Below, one piece after another: positions 26,666 to 34,973 of a stretch of DNA of 64,000 nucleotides. This DNA comes from Acidobacteriota bacterium (lineage in GTDB: Bacteria; Acidobacteriota; Terriglobia; Bryobacterales; Bryobacteraceae). The stretch covers positions 20,844-84,843 of the forward strand of contig JANXSF010000073.1 of NCBI GenBank assembly GCA_025352795.1, in the 5' to 3' direction. A model generated the notes under the pieces. It made no database searches and was not told where the DNA came from. It saw only the letters and a program-made list of their open reading frames with translations. The number at the start of each line of letters is the position of its first letter. Positions within the stretch are counted from its first letter, which is position 1. The translations under genes and the position numbers were made by a program.

Positions 26666-27718
26666 ATGAATCTCTCCTCTCCACTCACCTTAGGCGATTA
26701 TTCGCTTTCTAATCGCATTGTTATGGCACCCATGACTCGCTCCCGTGCCGACGCGCAAGCTGTGCCGTCTCCGCTCGCCGTTGAATATTACGGATCACGC
26801 GCCGACGCTGGCCTGATCATCACAGAAGGCACTGGCCCCAGTCTAATGGGCATGGGCTATGCACGCACTCCCGGAATCTATAACCAGGCCCAAATCTCCG
26901 CCTGGCGTAACGTCACAAATGCCGTCCACGCTCGTGGTGGCAAAATCTTTCTGCAATTGATGCATGTCGGTCGAATTGCGCATGCTGCCAATCGAAATAT
27001 TGCCGATCCTCCCGTTGCCCCTTCAGCCATTCGTGCCGCTGGCCAGATGTGGACCGACGCACAGGGCATGCAACCCAACGATATGCCTCGCGCGCTGGAG
27101 CTTTCCGAAATCCCTGCAATCATTGCCGAATATGTCGATGCCACTCGCAATGCCCTGGTTGCCGGTTTCGATGGTGTGGAATTGCACGCAGCTTCCGGCT
27201 ATCTATTGAATCAATTTTTGAGCCCAGGGGCCAATCATCGAACTGACGCCTATGGCGGTTCCATTGAAAATCGTATTCGACTTGTATTGGAAGTGCTTCA
27301 GGCGGTGATTGCGGCAGCCGGTTCATCCGGTAAGGTCGGCATGAAAGTTAGTCCAGGGATGGATTTTAACGATATCCAGGACCTCGACCCCATGCCCACA
27401 TACGTTGCTTTGGCCAAAGCCATCTCCCCATTGCATCTCGCTTATCTGCACGTAATGCGCACGGGCATCGGTGCTGAAACCGCGCTGCGGGAAGCTTTTA
27501 CCGGAACACTGTTGGTAGGTGGTGGATATCAGAAAGACGAAGCCAATAAGGTTCTAGCAGAATCCCGTGCTGATGCCGTTGTTTTCGGTACCCTCTACAT
27601 TGCCAACCCTGATTTAGTGAAGCGCTTTGAACGCGACGCCCCCTTGAATGAGCTCGACAAAGCTACGTTCTACACGCCTGGCGCCAAGGGCTACACAGAC
27701 TATCCACTGCTTGGATAG
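26666..27718 (+). CDS. Old yellow enzyme family NADH:flavin oxidoreductase (NemA-like)
   Basis: About 350 residues, a (beta/alpha)8 FMN enzyme that reduces activated alkenes or nitro compounds. Family motifs seen: NRIVMAPMTRSRAD, FLQLMHVGRIAH, FDGVELHAASGYLLNQFLSP, TDAYGGSIENR. The start is ATG 26666, since GGGGA at 26656-26660 is well placed; 26654 (MGSN) and TTG 26624 are weaker alternatives. The physiological substrate is unknown. Confidence 0.88.
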   Translation: MNLSSPLTLGDYSLSNRIVMAPMTRSRADAQAVPSPLAVEYYGSRADAGLIITEGTGPSLMGMGYARTPGIYNQAQISAWRNVTNAVHARGGKIFLQLMHVGRIAHAANRNIADPPVAPSAIRAAGQMWTDAQGMQPNDMPRALELSEIPAIIAEYVDATRNALVAGFDGVELHAASGYLLNQFLSPGANHRTDAYGGSIENRIRLVLEVLQAVIAAAGSSGKVGMKVSPGMDFNDIQDLDPMPTYVALAKAISPLHLAYLHVMRTGIGAETALREAFTGTLLVGGGYQKDEANKVLAESRADAVVFGTLYIANPDLVKRFERDAPLNELDKATFYTPGAKGYTDYPLLG

Positions 27719-27806
27719 CAGTGGGATAGGCCTGTGACTAATCCACGCACCCACATGCAATAAGAGCCTAGCCTAGGAATGGCGTCTATGATAAAGTTAT
27801 CCAGTC

Positions 27807-29642
27807 ATGAATATTAGATTATTAACTTTTTTCTTATCTTCCGTCTTATCGTGTGCGGGAATCGCCGTTGCCCAAAAAGTACCTCAAGCAAAAAACGAGG
27901 TGGCTCGACCTGGTGGCATGCTGCCCGGCAATCCGAAAATCGCCCTGGTGAAAATTGCCGATGGATTCAACGATCCTACCAACGTGGCCAATGCAGGTGA
28001 TGGCAGCGGGCGTCTGTTTGTGGTGGAACGCGTCGGCCGCATCCGCATTGTCGGCAAAGATGGCAAAGTACAGAAGGATCCGTTTTTGGACCTGACCAAC
28101 ATCAACCCATTGGGTAGCGATGTTCAAACCGGCTTTGTGGAACAGGGTCTTTATGCGGTGGCCTTTCACCCAAAATTCAAGCAAAACGGCTACTTTTACG
28201 TGCATTACTCGTCCCTACCCTTCAACGGTGCGGGGGTGGTGGTTCGCTTCCAGGTTGACCCGGCCAGCCCCAATGTTATGACTCCGGAACGCACGAACAA
28301 AACTGCGAAAGTCATCTTACGCATGGAGCGGCCCTATTACAATCACAACGGTGGACAAATTGAATTTGGCCCTGATGGGTACCTCTACATTGCCAGTGGC
28401 GATGGCGGCTGGGAAGGCGATCCGTATGGTTCCGGTCAGGACCTGACCGTCCTCTTCGGCAAAATGTTGCGGATTGATGTAAACACCGAAGATGACGATG
28501 TGATTGCCTATAAAATTCCTCCCACCAATCCATTTGTGCAAGCGCGCAAGGAACGGCTGATGGTGCTGTTTGGGGTCAGCGAGCTGGAGTTTTCCAAGAT
28601 TAAGCCACGTGCCCGGCCAGAAATTTGGGCGTATGGTTTACGCAATCCCTACGAATTTTCTTTCGACCTGAAAACTGGCGATCTATACATGGCTGACGTT
28701 GGCCAGAATCATTGGGAAGAAATTGATTATCAACCGGCTGCCAGCAAAGGTGGGGAAAATTACGGTTGGAACTTCAATATGGGGAGCTGGTGCTTTCCTA
28801 TGACCGGCCCGGATGACAAGTGCCCACAGGTGGGATTATTGCCGGCAGCGGAATATCCGCACGAAGTCCCTTATCCCGGCGCAGCACCCTTGAAAGATGG
28901 GCACGGCTGTTCGATTGAAGGGTTGGGAGTAGCTAACTACGGCGGCATGAAAGGTGTTTATCTGGTGGGCGACTGGTGTTCCGGCCGCGTGTTCGGCATG
29001 GGCTGGGATGGCAGTAAGTGGCAGTTACAGGAAATGATGCACACCAACTTACAATTCACGGCTGGAGGTTACGATGAACAGGGCTTTGTCTACGCTGTGA
29101 ATTGTAACTGCTTCTACACATCGGATAAAGGCCCCATGGCGAATCCTCCCGGAGCATTGTGGAAAATTGTGGCTGCGGATCAGGTCCCAGCAGGAGCGGA
29201 AACGGCTCGTGTGGTTACTGAAATCAGTCAAGCAGGCGGTGCCGCAGCATCCAACGCCGATGGGTCGGTTGCGTTCCAACACGCATTGGATAACAAGCCT
29301 TTGAAGATTGTCCCCATGGCCAATGAGCGAGTAAGTGCGCAGGCCACCCAGTTCCTGAAAACTGGAGTAAATCCTTACAAAGGGAACACTGCGGCGGCGG
29401 CGGCGGGCAAGTTAACTTACGGGCAATGGTGCGTGGCATGTCACTTAGCCGATGGTACCGGACGAATTGGCTCTAACTTAGTGGATAACAATTACACTTA
29501 CCCTAGAGTGAAAACCGATGTTGGAACGTTCGAAGTAATCTACGGTGGAGCAAGTGGCGCCATGCAATCCTTCGGCGGTCGTATAGGGCAGGACGATATT
29601 TTGAAAATCATGACTTACATGGAATCATTGAAGAAGAAGTAG
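27807..29642 (+). CDS. PQQ-type sugar dehydrogenase (sorbosone dehydrogenase family) with C-terminal cytochrome c domain
   Basis: 611 residues: a signal peptide (MNIRLLTFFLSSVLSCAG...), a six-bladed propeller of the glucose/sorbosone dehydrogenase class (GLYAVAFHPKFKQNGYFYVHYS; FGPDGYLYIASGDGG; PEIWAYGLRNPYEFS), and about 100 residues at the C-terminus with one haem-binding CVACH motif and a Met-containing distal segment (SGAMQSFGGR). It would oxidise a sugar or alcohol in the periplasm and pass electrons to its own haem. PQQ dependence is inferred from the family. Confidence 0.85.
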   Translation: MNIRLLTFFLSSVLSCAGIAVAQKVPQAKNEVARPGGMLPGNPKIALVKIADGFNDPTNVANAGDGSGRLFVVERVGRIRIVGKDGKVQKDPFLDLTNINPLGSDVQTGFVEQGLYAVAFHPKFKQNGYFYVHYSSLPFNGAGVVVRFQVDPASPNVMTPERTNKTAKVILRMERPYYNHNGGQIEFGPDGYLYIASGDGGWEGDPYGSGQDLTVLFGKMLRIDVNTEDDDVIAYKIPPTNPFVQARKERLMVLFGVSELEFSKIKPRARPEIWAYGLRNPYEFSFDLKTGDLYMADVGQNHWEEIDYQPAASKGGENYGWNFNMGSWCFPMTGPDDKCPQVGLLPAAEYPHEVPYPGAAPLKDGHGCSIEGLGVANYGGMKGVYLVGDWCSGRVFGMGWDGSKWQLQEMMHTNLQFTAGGYDEQGFVYAVNCNCFYTSDKGPMANPPGALWKIVAADQVPAGAETARVVTEISQAGGAAASNADGSVAFQHALDNKPLKIVPMANERVSAQATQFLKTGVNPYKGNTAAAAAGKLTYGQWCVACHLADGTGRIGSNLVDNNYTYPRVKTDVGTFEVIYGGASGAMQSFGGRIGQDDILKIMTYMESLKKK

Positions 29643-29652
29643 CACTCGAAGG

Positions 29653-29732
29653 CAATTCGCTCGCAAGCGAGCTGGCAGGCATATAGTTTCCCTGCCAATC
29701 GGACATCTTCAAGTGTTGGAGCGAAGCGTATC
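29653..29732 (+). repeat. Dispersed intergenic repeat, copy 2
   Basis: Shares its 5' block (GCAAGCGAGCTGGC) and its 3' block (23 nt, one difference) with the inverted copy at 8439-8493. Between the blocks lies a hairpin with arms GGCAGG and CCTGCC. Non-coding. Confidence 0.65.
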
Positions 29733-29745
29733 AAGCGTTTGAAAC

Positions 29746-29813
29746 ACCGCTCCCTTGCGGTCACGTCTCAGTAGAAGCAGTATGTTAACGAGCCGTGACC
29801 GCGAGGGAGCGGT
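29746..29813. repeat. Inverted repeat of the dispersed GTGACCGCGAGGGAGCGGT family
   Basis: Two 20-nt arms (29746-29765 and 29794-29813) are complementary at 19 positions, with a 28-nt loop. The right arm extends to a 25-nt identity with 44759-44783. Reading frames through it give the RDREGAVF peptide, a known sign of spurious ORFs in these genomes. The gap 29643-29868 holds only such repeats. Confidence 0.75.
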
Positions 29814-29868
29814 CTTTCAATTCAATCACAAGTTACCCAACAAATGTTGGTGGACTAAACCCTTTCCA

Positions 29869-31035
29869 CTAACTCCGAAACTCACCATCCCCCAACAACT
29901 CCCGCAAAACAGCAACCGTATCCCGACCCAACTCGGGCGCCCCAGCCCCCACCTTCCCAGGTGTATCGGAAAACTTCACCGGCAATCCCGTTACCCGAAT
30001 CTTGCCTGCCTTCTGATGTTCCACTTCAGGAAACAATTCCCGTTCTGTGGAATGCCGATCCGCCACAACCTCTGCCATATTCCGCACTAGCGAGACTGGA
30101 ACGCCGCTTCGCCCTAACTGATCCACCCAATCAGCCGCCGACTTCTGCTGGAACATCACCATCAATTCCGGCTCCAGCACAGCCCGATTCTTCACCCGCA
30201 AGGCATTCGTCCTATACCGTTCATCAGCCGCAAAATCGGGTCGATTAATGGCTACGCAGAACGTCGCCCATAACTTATCACTGGCCACCGCAATGCTAAT
30301 CTCCCGATCTGCACATGCAAAATTTCGATACGGAACAATGGTGCTAAACGCCGTCCCTAATGGCGTGGGCACCACCCCCGACCCCAAAAATGTCGCGTAG
30401 TTCGAAGCCATTGCGGAGACCAGCGAATCCAGCATGGAAACATCCACAAACTGCCCGCGACCTGTTTTGTGCCGAGCCTCCAACGCCATCAGCGCACCAG
30501 TCAATGCGAACATCCCCGCCGAAATATCGGCGACGGAATGGGCACAGCGTACCGTCTCCCCTGCCGCCGTACCCGTGGCGCTCATCAACCCTGACGACGC
30601 CTGCACAATTAAATCCATGGCCGCTTCCATGTGGCGCGGACCCGTTTGCCCGTAACCGGAAATGGATACGTAAATCAGCCGCGGGTTGTCCACCGCAATT
30701 TGTTCGTAACCTAATCCCAAGCGCGACATTGTGCCGGGTCGAAAATTTTCCATCAGCACATCGGCCCTTGCCACCAGACGTTTGGCCAACACCAGATCAT
30801 CGGGATCTTTTAAGTTCAACGTCACACTTTGCTTGCCCCCATTGAGGCCCAAAAAGAAGGACGATTCCCCACCTTGAAATGGAGGCCCCCAACTGCGACC
30901 CATATCCGGCGACGCAACGCTTTCCACTTTAATCACGCGCGCTCCGTAGGCAGCCATCAACATGGTGCAGTAGGGTCCAGCCAACGCGTGGGTGAAATCC
31001 AACACAATCAGTCCGTCAAGAGGAGGTAGAGACAT
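29869..31035 (-). CDS. CaiB/BaiF family III CoA-transferase
   Basis: 388 residues, moving CoA between acyl-CoA and a free acid. It opens with LDGLIVLDFTHALAGPYCTMLMA, then VIKVESVASPDMGRSWGPP, LNLKDPDDLVLAKRLV, and the catalytic Asp region AMDLIVQASSGLM. Acyl substrates cannot be predicted. Divergent from pntAA across a 232-bp gap. Confidence 0.88.
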   Translation of the reverse strand: MSLPPLDGLIVLDFTHALAGPYCTMLMAAYGARVIKVESVASPDMGRSWGPPFQGGESSFFLGLNGGKQSVTLNLKDPDDLVLAKRLVARADVLMENFRPGTMSRLGLGYEQIAVDNPRLIYVSISGYGQTGPRHMEAAMDLIVQASSGLMSATGTAAGETVRCAHSVADISAGMFALTGALMALEARHKTGRGQFVDVSMLDSLVSAMASNYATFLGSGVVPTPLGTAFSTIVPYRNFACADREISIAVASDKLWATFCVAINRPDFAADERYRTNALRVKNRAVLEPELMVMFQQKSAADWVDQLGRSGVPVSLVRNMAEVVADRHSTERELFPEVEHQKAGKIRVTGLPVKFSDTPGKVGAGAPELGRDTVAVLRELLGDGEFRS

Positions 31036-31267
31036 GCCCTTTCATTAGACCTTACTTAGTAATAGATCGAAAAACTTCAAAGATGGGCCAATTCGTCTAT
31101 CCCAATCAGCAACCATTCCGCTTATTCTGCCGTCTACGTTAGTAGGTGCCACAAACGTAACGCTAATGCGCGACAATGAAGGCAAGCCATGTTGCAAACG
31201 TCTCGCGGTATTTTCCGAATCACTGATAGCGGAATTTGGCTGAAATCGTGAGTGAGGGGAACAGATT
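31036..31267. other. Intergenic region between CoA-transferase and pntAA, no gene seen
   Basis: Divergent spacer that should contain both promoters. A minus-strand frame (31045-31359) runs across it but lacks a recognisable domain and overlaps the start of pntAA, so it is left out. No repeat or clear regulator site was found; the end holds the ribosome binding site AGGGGA for the TTG of pntAA. Confidence 0.4.
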
Positions 31268-32431
31268 TTGACCGTAGGAATTCCAGGGGAAACATTCCCC
31301 GGGGAACGCCGCGTGGCGATGACCCCGGGTGCTTTTGATAAGTTAATCAAGGCTGGCATGATTATTATGGTGGAACATGGCGCTGGGGTAAGCGCCGGTT
31401 TTCCCGATTTTGAATATCAGGCCAAAGGTGCCACCTTAGGCTCACGCCAGGAAGTATTCGCCAAAGCAGACGTCATTTTACAAGTCAAAACTCTTGGCGC
31501 AAATCCCAAGGCTGGCCTATCCGACTTGTCCCTGATGCGGCCTGGGCAATTGCTGATTGGCTTTGCCGAACCACTCACCGCCCTGGCTGAATGCACGGAA
31601 CTGGCCAGAGCTCAGGTGACGCTGTTATCCATGGAATTGGTTCCCCGCATCACTCGGGCACAGGCGATGGACGCGCTTTCTTCCATGGCCACCGTGGCTG
31701 GATATCGTGCTGTGTTGGCCGGTGCAACGGCTTCCGCCCGCATGTTTCCCATGCTCACCACCGCTGCTGGAACTCTAACCCCTGCCAAAGTTTTCGTACT
31801 GGGATGTGGGGTGGCAGGCTTGCAGGCCATCGCCACCGCCAAACGATTGGGCGCGGTTGTCAGCGCTTACGACGTCCGTCCGGCAGCTAAAGAACAGGCC
31901 GAAAGTGTGGGTGCCAAGTTCATTGTTTTAGACATGGATGCCAAAGCAGCGGAAGGATCCGGTGGCTATGCCAAGGCCATGGACGAAGCCTTTTATCGAC
32001 GACAGCGCGAACTGATGACCGCCATTCTGCGTGAACAGGATGTTGTAATTACCACTGCCGCCGTCCCCGGTAAGAAGGCCCCCATCCTGATCACTGCGGA
32101 AATGGCTCGTGCAATGCACCCCGGCGCGGTGATTGTGGATATGGCTGCTGAACGCGGCGGTAACTGTGAACTTACTAAGTTGGGTGAGACCGTGGAAGAT
32201 AGTGGAGTTACAATCCTTGGTCCCGCCAATCTGCCTTCCGAGGCAGCGTATCATAGCAGCCAGATGTACGCCAAAAACATCTGCACTTTCCTGCTGCATC
32301 TGGCACCTAAAGGGGAAGTAGTGCTGAATTTTCAAGACGAAATTACGCGCGAAACACTGGTCACACATCAGGGTCAAATTGTTCACGCAAAAGTAGCTGA
32401 GCTGGCCGGTCCTGTTTTAGTAGAAAGGTAG
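31268..32431 (+). CDS. pntAA: NAD(P) transhydrogenase subunit alpha part 1 (NAD-binding)
   Basis: 387 residues of the soluble dI component that binds NAD(H). Motifs: TVGIPGETFPGERRVAMTP, then MDALSSMATVAGYRAV, VFVLGCGVAGLQAIATAKRLGAVVSAYDVR and VDMAAERGGNCELT. The start is TTG 31268; GAGGGGA at 31254-31260 is seven bases upstream and the first residues match the family. Followed by pntAB after 4 bp: the enzyme is encoded as three genes, as in Rhodospirillum. Confidence 0.93.
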   Translation: MTVGIPGETFPGERRVAMTPGAFDKLIKAGMIIMVEHGAGVSAGFPDFEYQAKGATLGSRQEVFAKADVILQVKTLGANPKAGLSDLSLMRPGQLLIGFAEPLTALAECTELARAQVTLLSMELVPRITRAQAMDALSSMATVAGYRAVLAGATASARMFPMLTTAAGTLTPAKVFVLGCGVAGLQAIATAKRLGAVVSAYDVRPAAKEQAESVGAKFIVLDMDAKAAEGSGGYAKAMDEAFYRRQRELMTAILREQDVVITTAAVPGKKAPILITAEMARAMHPGAVIVDMAAERGGNCELTKLGETVEDSGVTILGPANLPSEAAYHSSQMYAKNICTFLLHLAPKGEVVLNFQDEITRETLVTHQGQIVHAKVAELAGPVLVER

Positions 32432-32435
32432 GTCC

Positions 32436-32729
32436 ATGCACCAATACGAAGAAGGGTTGTGGATTTTTCTGCTCTCCGCATTCCTGGGGTTCGAGCTCAT
32501 ACGCCGAGTTTCCCCACTTTTGCACACCCCATTAATGTCGCTCACCAACGCCATCTCCTCCATTGCGGTGGTCGGCGCCATTCTGGTTACAGGACATAAA
32601 GATGCTTCCACTTTCGCTAAAGTGCTGGGATTCATTGCTGTAACCGCATCCACAATCAACGCTGTTGGCGGCTACATGATCACCGACCGTACCTTGAAAA
32701 TGTTCAAGCGTAAGGACGATCGCAAGTAA
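32436..32729 (+). CDS. pntAB: NAD(P) transhydrogenase subunit alpha part 2 (membrane)
   Basis: 97 residues, the membrane domain fragment fused to PntA in E. coli. Three to four hydrophobic helices, including PLMSLTNAISSIAVVGAILV, end with MITDRTLKMFKRK. It forms the proton channel with PntB, whose ATG overlaps the final base of its stop (32729). Confidence 0.93.
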   Translation: MHQYEEGLWIFLLSAFLGFELIRRVSPLLHTPLMSLTNAISSIAVVGAILVTGHKDASTFAKVLGFIAVTASTINAVGGYMITDRTLKMFKRKDDRK

Positions 32730-34108
32730 TGAAAGACGTCATTTACCCCATCTTTTACTTGTGTGCCGCAGCACTGTACATTCTGGCTTTGAAGTGGATG
32801 AATTCGCCCACCACCGCGCGTCGTGGTGTGCTGGCTGGCGAAATCGGCATGGTGCTCGCAGTGGTTGGCACAATGCTTCGTTACGAAGTGGTGGAATATC
32901 ATTGGATCCTACTGGCCATGATCGTAGGAACAGCGATTGGTGTTCCGCTGGCATTGTTAATGCCTATGACCGCCGTCCCCCAGCGCACCGCCATCGCCCA
33001 AGCTTTCGGTGCTTTAGCTGCTGCGCTCATTGGAACTGTGGAATTCTTTGAACGGCAACCAACAGGTTTCATATTAGTGGCACTTACTATTGAAATGCTG
33101 CTGGGCTATCTTACTTTCACCGCCAGCTTAGTAGCCTTCGCCAAGTTACAGGAGTTGCTGCCTGGTCGACCGTTGGTCTATAAGGGCCAGAACATAGTGA
33201 ACCTATGCGTCATGGCAGCGGCCATCTTCATGGGTTCGCTGTTTTATGTCTCTCCTGGAACGGCCTGGGTATTTCCCGCTTTTGCCGGCTTATCCATGTT
33301 ATTTGGCGTATTACTGATCATCCCCATTGGCGGCGCTGATATGCCAACGGTGATTGCACTCCTGAACTCCTACGCCGGATTATCGGCCAGTGCCATGGGC
33401 TTCGCACTGAATAACAAACTCCTCATTGTTGCTGGCGCACTGGACGGTTCCTCTGGCCTGATTCTGGCCATCATTATGTGTCGCGCCATGAATCGGTCAT
33501 TCACCAATGTCCTGTTTGGAGGCTTTGGTGCAGTCATTCAAAGTACCGCAGTCAAGGTGGAGCAACGACCAGTGCGTTCCGCCTCAGCCGAAGAAGTAGC
33601 ATCTATTCTGGACACCGCTCGTTCCGTGATTGTAGTGCCCGGTTACGGCTTAGCAGTGGCTCAGGCGCAACATAAACTTCGCGAACTTTACGATATTCTT
33701 ACCCGCCGTGGCGTAGACGTGCGCTTTGCCATCCATCCCGTGGCCGGCCGCATGCCCGGACACATGAATGTGCTGTTGGCCGAGGCCGACATTCCCTACG
33801 ACAAGATGGTGGAAATGGAAGAGATCAATTCCGAATTCGCCATGTGTGACGTGGCCCTGGTGATTGGTGCGAATGACGTGGTGAATCCAGCAGCGAAAAA
33901 CGATCCAGCAAGTCCCATTGCAGGCATGCCCATTCTGGAAGTGGACCGCGCCCGTACCGTGATGATCATCAAGCGCGGCATGGCCGCAGGGTTCGCCGGC
34001 ATAGATAATGAGCTGTATTACATGGATAAAACGCTGATGCTGTTTGGCGATGCCAAGTCGTTCACTGCAAGTATCGTCAAGGAACTGGGGACGCTAGGCG
34101 TAGGCTAA
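32729..34108 (+). CDS. pntB: NAD(P) transhydrogenase subunit beta
   Basis: 459 residues: about eight membrane helices (to residue 260) then the NADP(H)-binding dIII, with VIVVPGYGLAVAQAQHKL, FAIHPVAGRMPGHMNVLLAEA and VALVIGANDVVNPAA. The enzyme uses proton-motive force to make NADPH. The C-terminal LFGDAKSFTASIVKEL is family-typical. No gene follows on this strand; the next region is the minus-strand toxin remnant. Confidence 0.95.
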   Translation: MKDVIYPIFYLCAAALYILALKWMNSPTTARRGVLAGEIGMVLAVVGTMLRYEVVEYHWILLAMIVGTAIGVPLALLMPMTAVPQRTAIAQAFGALAAALIGTVEFFERQPTGFILVALTIEMLLGYLTFTASLVAFAKLQELLPGRPLVYKGQNIVNLCVMAAAIFMGSLFYVSPGTAWVFPAFAGLSMLFGVLLIIPIGGADMPTVIALLNSYAGLSASAMGFALNNKLLIVAGALDGSSGLILAIIMCRAMNRSFTNVLFGGFGAVIQSTAVKVEQRPVRSASAEEVASILDTARSVIVVPGYGLAVAQAQHKLRELYDILTRRGVDVRFAIHPVAGRMPGHMNVLLAEADIPYDKMVEMEEINSEFAMCDVALVIGANDVVNPAAKNDPASPIAGMPILEVDRARTVMIIKRGMAAGFAGIDNELYYMDKTLMLFGDAKSFTASIVKELGTLGVG

Positions 34109-34319
34109 AATTCTTGTTTGCACGGACCTGAGCTAATACAAAAGCAACTACCGTGTTGGCGATACACTCGAAAGTCCGCTAAATCTGTAGTGATCACCGG
34201 GTACTTTGGATGCAGTTCGCTTAGACGAATCAAACAAAGGTCTGCCAGATCAGGGGCCTGGTCTGCGTATCGAACAGCCAACTCCTTGCCAGAAACTCGG
34301 TATTCGCGACTGCTTTCAT
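34106..34319 (-). pseudogene. Internally deleted PIN-domain toxin (vapC remnant)
   Basis: The expected VapC start ATG overlaps the antitoxin stop (ATGA at 34319-34316). It encodes MKAVANTEFLA, which looks like the first strand of a PIN domain, with N in place of the usual catalytic D. After about 12 codons the frame is lost. A second frame continues with a PIN C-terminus, RYADQAPDLADLCLIRLSEL then ITTDLADFRVYRQHG, keeping the late acidic residues. About 70 codons present in intact relatives are missing between the two parts. The toxin is therefore very likely dead. Confidence 0.7.
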
Positions 34320-34525
34320 TTACGGGAAAAGCCCTTGCGCGTAGAAAGGTTAGCTGATCCTTCCACCGTACCGGCCAACCGCAAAAATGGTTTCCCAGAT
34401 GGGTTACGCGCTCTTTCCAATTCGATACGCACAATGCTGCCGCGAGATACGCCGGACCCACGGGCAGTTTCATCCAACCATGCAGCAAGATCTTCAGGAA
34501 TTCGCACTGTAAGTGTGTTACTCAT
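34316..34525 (-). CDS. Ribbon-helix-helix antitoxin (VapB/CopG-like), intact
   Basis: 69 residues from ATG 34525 (MSNTLTVRIPEDLAAWLDE), a classic ribbon-helix-helix N-terminus, then a PIN-binding tail ending KPFLRLAG...LSTRKGFSRK. This tail is typical of antitoxins whose partner is a PIN toxin. The toxin directly downstream is broken, so this gene is an orphan that may still repress its own promoter or cross-protect. An upstream in-frame start at 34543 is less likely. Confidence 0.75.
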   Translation of the reverse strand: MSNTLTVRIPEDLAAWLDETARGSGVSRGSIVRIELERARNPSGKPFLRLAGTVEGSANLSTRKGFSRK

Positions 34526-34973
34526 TTGGTTGAAGCGTAACAAGTTCCAAAGTGCTCATTCCGATGCTTCGTTGTGGGCGCAGACAAAGCATCCTGTCCA
34601 GTCACAACCTAAAAAAATACCTCATCTCCAAACATATCAATTCTTTACCAATCTTCCCGCCTCAAAAACTTAGACCACCCCTGCTAATCTAAGTCCAGAG
34701 AGATAAGTTCCGGCCGGAATGCTCTTCATCAAAAAGCCCTCCGTCGTCGCTGGGGCGCTCGAATCGGTTCGAGTAAGTAGTCAAACACAATCAGTAAGGT
34801 CGCTAACATGGAATACCCGCATTACTTGGCTGGGGAGTCAAGTAAGTGAGCCTGTAAATCAGGCAAAACTGCTGGCCGGCAGTTTCAACGGGTGAAGTAG
34901 CGGCGACCTTGTTGGTTATTATTGTAAAAGGTCTCGCAGTTCGTAACGCCGTAGTGTGTCCAGTGACTGGGGT
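34526..34973. other. Intergenic region, no gene seen
   Basis: About 450 bp without a supported frame. GGTCGCTAACATGG (34798-34811) is identical to 44862-44875, and CAGGCAAAACTGC near 34860 matches the hairpin region at 8333. AAACTGC-N6-GCAGTTT forms a hairpin near 34865-34884. These are further traces of dispersed repeats. Confidence 0.5.

Noticed and set aside
29755..30090. Plus-strand ORF of 111 codons
   Set aside because: It runs through the dispersed repeat (RDREGAVF peptide) and into the antisense of the CoA-transferase gene; no domain.
31045..31359. Minus-strand ORF across the pntAA promoter
   Set aside because: Overlaps the well-supported pntAA start and has no recognisable domain.
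34760..34790. GGTTCGAG stretch resembling a tRNA T loop
   Set aside because: No acceptor or anticodon arm around it.
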